A stretch of 9,578 nucleotides of DNA from JBCDBH01 sp039184055 (lineage in GTDB: Bacteria > Acidobacteriota > Thermoanaerobaculia > Multivoradales > J023), in contig JBCDBH010000230.1 of NCBI GenBank assembly GCA_039184055.1, positions 1 to 9,578 on the forward strand. Direction: 5' to 3'. The translations under genes were made by a program, and so were the position numbers. Positions 1 through 6,316 of the stretch are shown piece by piece (within the stretch, counting starts at the first letter, position 1; every line of letters starts with the position of its first letter). The notes beneath the pieces are model-generated. The model was not told where the DNA came from, did not search any database, and saw nothing but the letters and a program-made list of their open reading frames with translations.

Positions 1-12
1 ACCGTCGTCTGC

Positions 13-1356
13 CTATCCGTCGACCGCCGCGATCAGCTCACCACGCGTGACGCGTAGCTTGTCGAACGCCTCGGCCGGGATGACGTAGTACCAGCCGGCG
101 AAACGTGTGTTGAGCAGGTCGGCTTTTTCACGGGTCTCGTTGGCCTGGTCTTCCCAGGTTTGGTAGGCGTCGGCGAGACGGCTGTTTTCACGATCGGCGT
201 CGGTCCACTCGGCTTCAGCTTTGCTCTCGAAGGCACGATCGGTGGGTTGATCGGGTGCCGGTGTGCGGGTCGGATCGAAGTCGGCGGTGATGAAGAGGTA
301 GCGATTTTCACCGCTATCCACGCCGTCTTCCTGACTCGTGCCCAAGGCCTCGGAGACGATCTCACCAAAGCGCAGGATGTATTGAATCCCGCTTTCGGTC
401 GCCACTCGCACTTCGCCCTCGTTGGACACCAGACCCCCGTCACGGGTGAAGTAGAAGCCCTTGGTCTGGAGCGAGAGCACATCGGTTTGGGTGATCGAGC
501 CCGCCTCGGTACGTGACAGGGTGGCGGTGAGACCGGCCGGCTTGGGCCGCACGTCGACGATCCGCAGATCTTCGAGCGCACCGAGCAGATCGTTCTGCTT
601 GGCGGTGTCGAGCTCACGCCCTTCGGGCATGCCATCGAGACTCCAGGTGCCATCGGCATTGAGCAGGGTCAGACGATCGCGTTCCTGGAGCACGCCGGTG
701 GTTTCATCGATCGAGTAGTCGTCGATCACCACCTCGGCGATCTCGTTCCGCGACACCTGCAGCAGGTCTTTTTCGATCCAGTCCTCGAAACGTGTCGAGA
801 CCTCGATATCCATCTTGGCGCTGTAGACCCGCTTCTGACCTGGAATCCGCACGAAGCGATACCCGGGGCTGTCCGCGGGCTGATTGCCGATGATGAAGTC
901 AGCGAGCACGGTTTCACCTTGCTTCAAGGTGACGCGCTTGCCTCGTCCTTGGAGATTGGTGGCGTTCTCGTCGAGCGGATCGATGACCCCGAGCGCCTCG
1001 TGGTCGGCGACGTTGTTGGAGCGAAACTCGCCGCGTTCGATGCCGATCACGCCCGCGGCGGTTGTCGCCAGCTGCTCCTCGCCGTCGGCCGGATAGTCGA
1101 AATGCGACGGGATGGTCCACAAACCGCCGTTGTTCTCGACCTTGAAAGGACGTGCGGTCGCGGTCGTCTCGTCGAATTCGATCACCTCGAGACTGGTCGC
1201 CTGGTTGGGATCGTCGAAGTCGGGAAAGAACGGCTCACCGAGGTTGGTCAAAGCCTCGGGGGTACGGGGGGTCGGCGCGGTGACCCAGGCGATCAACGCC
1301 AGGGCGAGGGCGCCGACGACAAAGACGATGGTCTTGTTCATCTCGCTCATGGTCAT
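13..1356 (-). CDS. DUF4340 domain protein, membrane-anchored, of a Gld-type ABC operon
   Basis: This 447-residue protein has one N-terminal membrane anchor (about residues 9-26) and a large, probably extracytoplasmic, mixed alpha/beta region. The body looks like the DUF4340 family. Visible landmarks are ADHEALGVIDPL (117-128), LADFIIGN (151-158), RFEDWIEKDLL (189-199) and FAGWYYVIP (419-427). A charged helical stretch (about 373-412) lies just before the last motif. DUF4340 proteins commonly follow GldG-type subunits, but their biochemical role is unknown; a structural partner of the upstream permease/GldG protein is an inference. The ATG at 1356 overlaps the upstream stop as ATGA and has a GAGGG-type ribosome site just before it, which favours this start. 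In-frame ATGs 2 and 5 codons later (M3, M6) are alternatives. The TAG stop is at 13-15, and the 12 bases beyond it show nothing. Confidence 0.85.
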   Translation of the reverse strand: MTMSEMNKTIVFVVGALALALIAWVTAPTPRTPEALTNLGEPFFPDFDDPNQATSLEVIEFDETTATARPFKVENNGGLWTIPSHFDYPADGEEQLATTAAGVIGIERGEFRSNNVADHEALGVIDPLDENATNLQGRGKRVTLKQGETVLADFIIGNQPADSPGYRFVRIPGQKRVYSAKMDIEVSTRFEDWIEKDLLQVSRNEIAEVVIDDYSIDETTGVLQERDRLTLLNADGTWSLDGMPEGRELDTAKQNDLLGALEDLRIVDVRPKPAGLTATLSRTEAGSITQTDVLSLQTKGFYFTRDGGLVSNEGEVRVATESGIQYILRFGEIVSEALGTSQEDGVDSGENRYLFITADFDPTRTPAPDQPTDRAFESKAEAEWTDADRENSRLADAYQTWEDQANETREKADLLNTRFAGWYYVIPAEAFDKLRVTRGELIAAVDG

Positions 1357-4064
1357 GCATCCCTCAGTCGTCGCGCCGCCGCGGCGCCTTCTTTTTCACG
1401 TCGCCGTCGACGCAGGAACATCCACACGCCGACGATGAACACCGGAATCGGAGGCAGCAGCACGGCAAACGTTCGAATGCCACGTTGAATCCCCCTGATC
1501 TGTGCCTCGACGACCTCGCGGCTGGCCTGGATCTTGGCCTGCTTTTCCGTCTCGATATTGGCCTCGAGCGTTTCGAAACGCCGGTTCTCGACCTCTTGGA
1601 GGTTGCGCGCCATGATCTGTTTGGTTTGCGCGTCGAGATCGGTCCGCTCGCTGACCGCCGCGACCTTCTCTTCGAGTCGAGCTTGTGCTTCGGCGAGCGC
1701 CGCGTCGGCTTCGGCCTCGGCCGCTTGCTCGTCGGCGGTGCGTTGCTCGATGAAGCTCTGCGTTTGCCGCTCGACCCGTTCGAGGGTGCGATGCTTGACC
1801 CGTCGGCTCCGCAGGTTGATGAAAGCCTCGTCGCCGAGCACAGCATCCATCGCGTTCAAGAAGAAGGTGACGTTGTCGAAGTTGAGATTGGTCGGGCCGG
1901 TGGCGCGGAGCTGGAAGAACTGCTCCGAGATGAAGTCGAGATCGGCGATCACCGCCACGCGGAGGGGACTGGCGGTCGCGGCCGTATCCGTGGCCGTCTC
2001 GGTCTCGTCCGGCTCGTCGGCTTCGGACGCGTTGTCGTTCGCGCTCTCCCCCACCACCATCGCCGCGACGACGTACCGTTCGCCGTCCGGTACGTGTGGC
2101 AGATTGCGGTTGAGCTGCGCACCGAAGAAGCTCCGCTGCACGATCTGCTGGTAGAAGAGCTGCCCGGAAGCAACTCCGGTTTCGGCCAGCGGTATGAAGA
2201 CGTTCTCACTACCCGCGGCCTGTCGGAGCTCACCGGGATAGAGCAACACCAGCTCTTGCAAGGCCGAGCTCGCCGGCTGTTCGACGTTGAACGCGTTGGC
2301 GTTCTGATTGCCACGACCGACGAAGACCACCTCGGGAGGCAGACTGGCCAAATCGGGGTGTGGGTTGTAGGCATCCCAGACGATCGTCGAAGGATTCCAC
2401 TGCACGCCGAGACGGCTCAGGAAGGCGCCGATGTTGCCCTTAGGCGGCGGTGGCGCCTGCTGTTGCTGCATAAACGGGTTCTGGTTCGCCCCCGGCTGCT
2501 CGGACGGTGATTGATCGATGTCGATGATCGGCAACGGATCGACCAGGAGCAGGGTCGGCACCCCCGACTGGATCACCGGCAACAAGGCGTCCATATCGCC
2601 TTGGGGCAGCGATGACGGCAGCGCCACCAAGAGCGCGTCGACGTCTTGTTCGGCCGCCGTCGCCGGAGTCACCTGCACCACCTCGTACTGCTTTTCGAGC
2701 TCCTCGACCACCGGCCACGGGCGGTTCTGACGCATGGTCTGAAAGTCGAGACCGCCGAACAGCTCGAGCGCCGTGCCGACGACACCGATCCGTTTGCGCT
2801 CGGTGTTGGCGACCACCCGTACGCTCCGCACGATCTCGTATTCGACCGGATAGCCCCGCTCGAAGAAAGGAATCACCTGCTCTTCGGCGCCACAGGTGAA
2901 GACGAGCCCCATGAAGACATCCTGTACCGAGCTCCGCGCGGCACGCTCGTCGAGCACCTGACGCGGCAGAATGCCGAAACGCTCGCGGGCATCACGCGCT
3001 GCCTCGGTGAACGGCTCGGTCTCGCGAATCGCCACCTCGACCCGCTGGCCGCCGACCGCATCGATCTCACGAAGCAAGGACAGGAGATCGGCACGCGTCT
3101 GCACCAAGGCCTCGGGCACCTCGGGGCTGATGAACGCCTGGACGAACACCGGTCGATCGTCCTCCAATTCGCCGAGCAGTCGATGCGTCTCCGACGACAG
3201 GCTGTGCAGCCGCTCGGCGGTGACGTCGAGACGCAGCGGCGCCCGACCGATGATCGCGTTGATGCTGATCACTGCCACCACCAGGGCCAGGGCACGGATC
3301 GCCTGGTGCTGCCACCAAGCGATGCCGTCGGCTTTGGCCGGCCAGTGGCGACGACCGATCAAGAGCACGTTGAGATAAAGCGCCAGACCGGTCACCGAGA
3401 GGAAATAGAGAACCCCCGAAAGCGTGACCACGCCCCGGGCGAAATCACCGAAATGGCCGAAGACCCCGAGCGGCACGAGCCAGGTCTCGAGATCACGGCT
3501 GAAGATTCCGGCGGCGGCATCGACGAATACCAGCAGGGCACAGAACAGCGCCCCGAGGATGAACGCGATCGTCGTGCTGGTGGCGAGCAACGACGCCACC
3601 ATGCCGACCGCGATCAACGCGCCACCGATCAGCCAGTAGCCGAAGAAATTGCCCAGCATCAGCCCCAAATCCGGGCTCCCCAACCAGAAGAGCACCAGAA
3701 CGTGGCTGAACGAGAGCAGCAGCGAAACGGTGTAGATCCCCAGCGTCGCCAGGTACTTGCCCAACACCACTTCGAAGTCGGTCGCCGGCAGCGTGAGCAA
3801 GAGCTCATCGGTCCCCTGCTTGCGCTCCTCCGCCCACACCGCCATGGTCAAGGCGGGCACGAAGAAGAGCAGCAGATACGGGAAGACCGTGTTGAGCTGG
3901 TCGAGATTCGCCAGGTTGTTGAGAAAAAAGCGCTCCTGCCAAAAGGCCGCGGCGGCGCTCAAGAATATGAACAGAGTAATGAAGACATAGCCCGTGGGAT
4001 TGCTGAAATACATCAGCAAGTCGCGGCGCCCGAGCGCGCGGACGATACGCCAATTGATCGTCAC
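1353..4064 (-). CDS. Fused ABC-2 permease (GldF-like) and GldG-like auxiliary subunit
   Basis: The protein has 903 residues if it starts at the GTG at 4064. Residues 1-240 are an ABC-2 type permease resembling GldF, with about six membrane spans (near 26-42, 59-77, 106-128, 141-160, 165-184, 212-237) and the early motif RRDLLMYFSNPTGYVF. After a short linker and a further span (256-272), residues 276-760 resemble GldG / ABC_transp_aux, including RLDVTAERLHSLSSET (278-293). Low-complexity linkers lie at 533-541 (Q then P) and 673-697 (acidic). A long charged coiled coil (about 757-860) precedes a last span (866-884) and a basic tail. Separate GldF and GldG proteins form an ABC complex needed for gliding in Bacteroidota; elsewhere the substrate is unknown. 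The frame stays open 123 codons upstream, but that stretch overlaps the ATPase gene and is not protein-like. The GTG has a strong GGAGGTGA site 4 bases upstream and overlaps the ATPase stop as GTGA. Confidence 0.88.
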   Translation of the reverse strand: MTINWRIVRALGRRDLLMYFSNPTGYVFITLFIFLSAAAAFWQERFFLNNLANLDQLNTVFPYLLLFFVPALTMAVWAEERKQGTDELLLTLPATDFEVVLGKYLATLGIYTVSLLLSFSHVLVLFWLGSPDLGLMLGNFFGYWLIGGALIAVGMVASLLATSTTIAFILGALFCALLVFVDAAAGIFSRDLETWLVPLGVFGHFGDFARGVVTLSGVLYFLSVTGLALYLNVLLIGRRHWPAKADGIAWWQHQAIRALALVVAVISINAIIGRAPLRLDVTAERLHSLSSETHRLLGELEDDRPVFVQAFISPEVPEALVQTRADLLSLLREIDAVGGQRVEVAIRETEPFTEAARDARERFGILPRQVLDERAARSSVQDVFMGLVFTCGAEEQVIPFFERGYPVEYEIVRSVRVVANTERKRIGVVGTALELFGGLDFQTMRQNRPWPVVEELEKQYEVVQVTPATAAEQDVDALLVALPSSLPQGDMDALLPVIQSGVPTLLLVDPLPIIDIDQSPSEQPGANQNPFMQQQQAPPPPKGNIGAFLSRLGVQWNPSTIVWDAYNPHPDLASLPPEVVFVGRGNQNANAFNVEQPASSALQELVLLYPGELRQAAGSENVFIPLAETGVASGQLFYQQIVQRSFFGAQLNRNLPHVPDGERYVVAAMVVGESANDNASEADEPDETETATDTAATASPLRVAVIADLDFISEQFFQLRATGPTNLNFDNVTFFLNAMDAVLGDEAFINLRSRRVKHRTLERVERQTQSFIEQRTADEQAAEAEADAALAEAQARLEEKVAAVSERTDLDAQTKQIMARNLQEVENRRFETLEANIETEKQAKIQASREVVEAQIRGIQRGIRTFAVLLPPIPVFIVGVWMFLRRRRREKEGAAAARRLRDA

Positions 4065-4870
4065 GACGTCACCTCCCCGCCGTTCGTGGCGGTCAGACGA
4101 TGAAAGAGCGCCTCGAGCGAGCCTTCTTCCTGGCGCGCGTCGTCGATCAACGCGTCGTACACCAAGCGCCCACTGTCGATGAACAGGATGCGATCGGCGA
4201 GCGCTTCGACCTCTTGCAGGATGTGGGTCGACAACAAAATCGTCTTGTGTTGCCGTAGCTCTTGGAGGTTGCGACGAAAATCGTGAATCTGGTTGGGATC
4301 GAGACCAGCGGTCGGCTCGTCCATCACCAGCACGTCCGGATCGTGCAACAGCGCTTGCGCCAGACCGACACGTTGCCGGTAGCCCTTCGACAACTTGCCG
4401 ATCGGCTTCTCGAGCACGAGATCCAAGGCGCACAGCTCGACGACCTCGTCGATACGCCGGTCGAGCTTCGTCTCATCGATTTCCCGTGCCTCGCCAAAAA
4501 AACGCAGCAGCTCGAGCGGCGTCATCTCAGGATAAAGCGGACCGTTCTCGGGCAAATAACCGAGGCTACGCACGGCGGCCAGACGTTCCTCGCGAACGTT
4601 CTTACCGGCGATCCAGGCCTCACCCGAGCTCGGCGCGAGATAGCCGGTGAGGATCTTCATCGTCGTGCTTTTGCCCGCGCCATTGGGACCCAAAAAGGCC
4701 GCGATCTGACCTTCGGGAATGGCAAACGACACATCTTGAATGGCCACGAACGGACCATAGAATTTACTGAGGCCACGTGCCTCGATCGCCATGCTCGGCG
4801 ACGCACCGGGCGGTGCCTGCGCGGTCGCCGCCGATGACTCGCCAGCGGGCGTATCGGAATCGCTCGTCAT
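4061..4870 (-). CDS. ABC transporter ATPase, GldA-like
   Basis: This 269-residue cytoplasmic nucleotide-binding subunit should power the membrane protein encoded immediately downstream. It carries Walker A GPNGAGKST (61-69), the signature LSKGYRQRVGLAQAL (160-174), Walker B VLVMDEPTAGLDP (180-192) with the catalytic glutamate in DEP, and the switch histidine in STH (H216). The usual Q-loop glutamine position reads PENGPLY (107-113), so it is glutamate 108. I recall PE in this place in GldA and related ABC-2 ATPases. Residues 1-26 are a low-complexity Ala/Ser/Pro tail before the conserved fold. M27 is a possible internal start, but the ATG at 4870 has a good GAGGTGGAG site directly upstream and is preferred. 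It is first in the operon, and its stop overlaps the next start. The exact substrate cannot be read from the ATPase. Confidence 0.92.
   Translation of the reverse strand: MTSDSDTPAGESSAATAQAPPGASPSMAIEARGLSKFYGPFVAIQDVSFAIPEGQIAAFLGPNGAGKSTTMKILTGYLAPSSGEAWIAGKNVREERLAAVRSLGYLPENGPLYPEMTPLELLRFFGEAREIDETKLDRRIDEVVELCALDLVLEKPIGKLSKGYRQRVGLAQALLHDPDVLVMDEPTAGLDPNQIHDFRRNLQELRQHKTILLSTHILQEVEALADRILFIDSGRLVYDALIDDARQEEGSLEALFHRLTATNGGEVTS
4069..4078 (-). promoter_or_regulatory. Ribosome binding site fixing a GTG start
   Basis: The minus strand reads GGGGAGGTGA, ending 4 bases before the GTG at 4064. It lies inside the last codons of the ATPase gene. This decides the start of the permease/GldG fusion against the longer open frame and indicates translational coupling. 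Confidence 0.8.
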
Positions 4871-4881
4871 ATCTCCACCTC
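4871..4881 (-). promoter_or_regulatory. Ribosome binding site of the ABC ATPase gene
   Basis: The minus strand reads GAGGTGGAGAT immediately before the ATG at 4870, giving GAGG and GGAG cores at usable spacing. It supports the longer N-terminus of the ATPase over the internal methionine at residue 27. Confidence 0.7.
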
Positions 4882-4952
4882 AAAATGGACTCGACCGGGT
4901 CATCCGAGCCACGACGACGTCGCCTGAGGACGCCTCCGGGACACGGGATCTC

Positions 4953-4970
4953 AGACTTCAGCGAAGGTCT
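4953..4970. other. Imperfect hairpin in the leader of the ABC operon
   Basis: AGACTTC (4953-4959) can pair with GAAGGTCT (4963-4970) across a three-base loop with one bulged G. It lies about 85-100 bases upstream of the ATPase start and could be in its 5' leader or be an operator half-site. There is no U-run, so it is not a simple terminator. It may be chance. Confidence 0.3.
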
Positions 4971-5017
4971 AAATCAACTTCCGTGCCAGCCTCGAGTGAC
5001 ACGGAATCCCGTCAACG

Positions 5018-5040
5018 AGTACGTACAGGTCAGTACGTAC
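5018..5040. repeat. Tandem palindromic repeat AGTACGTAC, two copies 14 bases apart
   Basis: AGTACGTAC occurs at 5018-5026 and again at 5032-5040, separated by AGGTC. Each copy contains the perfect 8-base palindrome GTACGTAC. The pair lies 136-158 bases upstream of the alkC start and 148-170 bases upstream of the ATPase start, which fits binding sites for a dimeric regulator. The regulator is not identifiable from the window. Confidence 0.55.
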
Positions 5041-5052
5041 CCGACGCGAGAC

Positions 5053-5079
5053 TGTACGAAAGCTCAACGATTTCGTACA
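5053..5079. promoter_or_regulatory. Perfect 9+9 inverted repeat, candidate operator
   Basis: TGTACGAAA (5053-5061) and TTTCGTACA (5071-5079) are exact reverse complements around a nine-base centre. The two GTAC cores are 21 bases apart centre to centre, so they face the same side of the DNA helix. The site lies about 97-123 bases upstream of the alkC ATG. An RNA hairpin is an alternative, but there is no U-tract after it. Confidence 0.5.
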
Positions 5080-5166
5080 CCCAGCCCAAGTAGCTCGTTC
5101 GCGGTACGATTCGTGATCGAGCCGAGCTTCTTCGGGACCCACCCACCAACGCGTCAAAATGACACC

Positions 5167-5173
5167 AGGAGAG
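5167..5173 (+). promoter_or_regulatory. Ribosome binding site of alkC
   Basis: AGGAGAG lies just before the ATG at 5176, with the AGGAG core 4 bases from it. It selects this ATG over the longer open frame upstream and agrees with where AlkC-like sequence begins. Confidence 0.7.
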
Positions 5174-5175
5174 CC

Positions 5176-6294
5176 ATGACGGCGAGCAACGAGCGCAAGG
5201 CATTCAAGAATTGGTTCGATCATGAGGCGGCTCGTGCGCTGGCGGAGCAGATCGGTTCCGCGCATCCGTCTTTCGACCAGGGGGCGTTCCTACGCGCGGC
5301 GACCGAAGACTTGAATGCCCTCGAGTTCAACGCACGCGTCGCGCAATTCGCCGATGCGCTCGCCACCACCTTGCCCGCCGATGTCCCGCGAGCTCTGAAG
5401 ATCCTCACCGCCAGCCTGCCCGCTCCTCTCCCCGATTGCGAGGCGGTCACCGACGGCTGGCTACAGTGGCCGATCGGTCATTTCATCGGCACGTATGGCG
5501 TCGATCATTATTCGGCGTCGATGAGCGCGATGATCGAGCTCACCCAACGCTTCTCCGCCGAGTTCGCGGTGCGCCCGTTCGCCGAGCGCTACACCGATGA
5601 AACCCTCGAAGAGCTCACCCGGCTCACCACGCACCCTAGTCCGCACGTGCGACGCTGGTGCTCCGAAGGGCTGCGGCCACGTCTCCCCTGGGGTCGACGG
5701 CTGCAGTTCCTGATCGACGATCCCAGTCCGGTATGGCCGATTCTCGAAGCGCTCAAAGACGACCCCGAGCTCTACGTGCGCCGCTCGGTGGCCAATCACC
5801 TCAACGACATCGCCAAAGACCATCCTGAGCTCGTGGTCGAACGCTGTCTCCAGTGGTCCACCGACGCCTCGACCGAGCGCATGTGGGTGATCAAGCACGC
5901 CCTACGCTCGCTGATCAAGGCGGGCGACCCCGGGGCTTTGGCGGTGATGGGCTACCACCCGCCACGAGATCTCGAAGCAACGCTGAGCGTGCAACCCACT
6001 TCGATCGAGATAGGCGAATCGGTGGAACTCGAAGCCATCGTGCACTCGAGCTCTGACCAAGCTCAGGATCTCTTGATCGACTATGTCGTCCACTATGTGC
6101 GCAAAGGCGACAAGGTGTCGGCGAAGGTCTTCAAGTGGAAGACCCTCCGCCTCGACGCCCTCGGTAAGCAAAGTCTGACCAAACGCCACTCGATGCGGGT
6201 CACGACCATTCGTGCTCTCTATCCAGGCACGCACCGGGTCGAATTGCAGATCAACGGCGCACGGGTCGCCGAAGCTTCATTCGTCTTGCGCTGA
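5176..6294 (+). CDS. alkC: AlkC-type DNA alkylation repair glycosylase
   Basis: This 372-residue protein matches the AlkC branch of the AlkC/AlkD DNA glycosylases, which remove cationic N-alkylated bases such as 3-methyladenine using a scaffold of helical HEAT-like repeats rather than base flipping. Recognised blocks are IGTYGVDHYSASM (104-116), ELTQRFSAEFAVRPF (121-135), HPSPHVRRWCSEGLRPRLPW (153-172) and VRRSVANHLNDIAKDHPELV (201-220). E121, E129 and D181-D182 are possible active-site acids that I cannot assign. From about residue 266 the sequence turns beta-rich (IEIGESVELEAIV, 277-289; GTHRVELQING, 351-361). This fits the C-terminal Ig-like DNA-contacting domain known in some AlkC proteins. 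The length is normal. The ATG at 5176 follows AGGAGAG at 5167-5173, and the 133 codons open upstream are rejected. It is a single gene, divergent from the ABC operon. No ada or other repair gene is adjacent. Confidence 0.88.
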   Translation: MTASNERKAFKNWFDHEAARALAEQIGSAHPSFDQGAFLRAATEDLNALEFNARVAQFADALATTLPADVPRALKILTASLPAPLPDCEAVTDGWLQWPIGHFIGTYGVDHYSASMSAMIELTQRFSAEFAVRPFAERYTDETLEELTRLTTHPSPHVRRWCSEGLRPRLPWGRRLQFLIDDPSPVWPILEALKDDPELYVRRSVANHLNDIAKDHPELVVERCLQWSTDASTERMWVIKHALRSLIKAGDPGALAVMGYHPPRDLEATLSVQPTSIEIGESVELEAIVHSSSDQAQDLLIDYVVHYVRKGDKVSAKVFKWKTLRLDALGKQSLTKRHSMRVTTIRALYPGTHRVELQINGARVAEASFVLR

Positions 6295-6301
6295 GCTTGG
6301 A

Positions 6302-6316
6302 GTAGCGAGGGGCTAC
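6302..6316. terminator. Small hairpin between convergent genes, possible terminator
   Basis: GTAGC (6302-6306) pairs with GCTAC (6312-6316) around GAGGG. It spans the 18-base gap between the alkC stop (6292-6294) and the diguanylate cyclase stop (TAG on the minus strand, 6313-6315). The stem is only five base pairs and neither side has a T-run, so an intrinsic bidirectional terminator is only a weak possibility. Confidence 0.25.

Larger units (their letters stand above)
4871..5175. promoter_or_regulatory. Divergent intergenic region with operator-like repeats
   Basis: These 305 bases separate two divergently transcribed units, the ABC operon leftwards and alkC rightwards, so both promoters should lie here. 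I found no convincing -35/-10 pair on either strand. TTGACG-like hexamers occur on the minus strand (at 5010-5015 and 5152-5157), but no good -10 lies 17 bases downstream. The region contains a cluster of GTAC motifs (5019-5107), a perfect inverted repeat (5053-5079) and an imperfect hairpin (4953-4970). It also has an 11-base direct repeat, GACACGGRATC, at 4940-4950 and 4998-5008, with one mismatch. The frame running into alkC is open across much of it but does not look like protein. Confidence 0.6.

Noticed and set aside
1485..2510. A 341-codon plus-strand open frame opposite the GldG part
   Set aside because: It has no recognisable motif and lies fully antisense to convincing GldG and coiled-coil sequence, so it is explained by codon bias.
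2646..4103. A 485-codon open frame on the plus strand opposite the permease/GldG gene
   Set aside because: The product is rich in His, Arg, Gln and Glu with no membrane or domain pattern. It is the antisense shadow of a GC-rich gene with strong family matches on the minus strand.
4065..4433. A 123-codon upstream extension of the permease/GldG frame
   Set aside because: It overlaps the end of the ATPase gene in another frame and is Arg/Ser/Ala-rich and unlike protein. The GTG at 4064 has a strong ribosome site.
4777..5175. A 133-codon upstream extension of the alkC frame
   Set aside because: It overlaps the start of the divergent ATPase gene and has no homology-like content. The ATG at 5176 has a ribosome site and begins the family-length protein.
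4871..5175. Sigma-70 promoters for the ABC operon and alkC
   Set aside because: TTGACG-like and TACGAT-like hexamers occur, but none pair at 16-18 base spacing with a credible partner, so no promoter is called.
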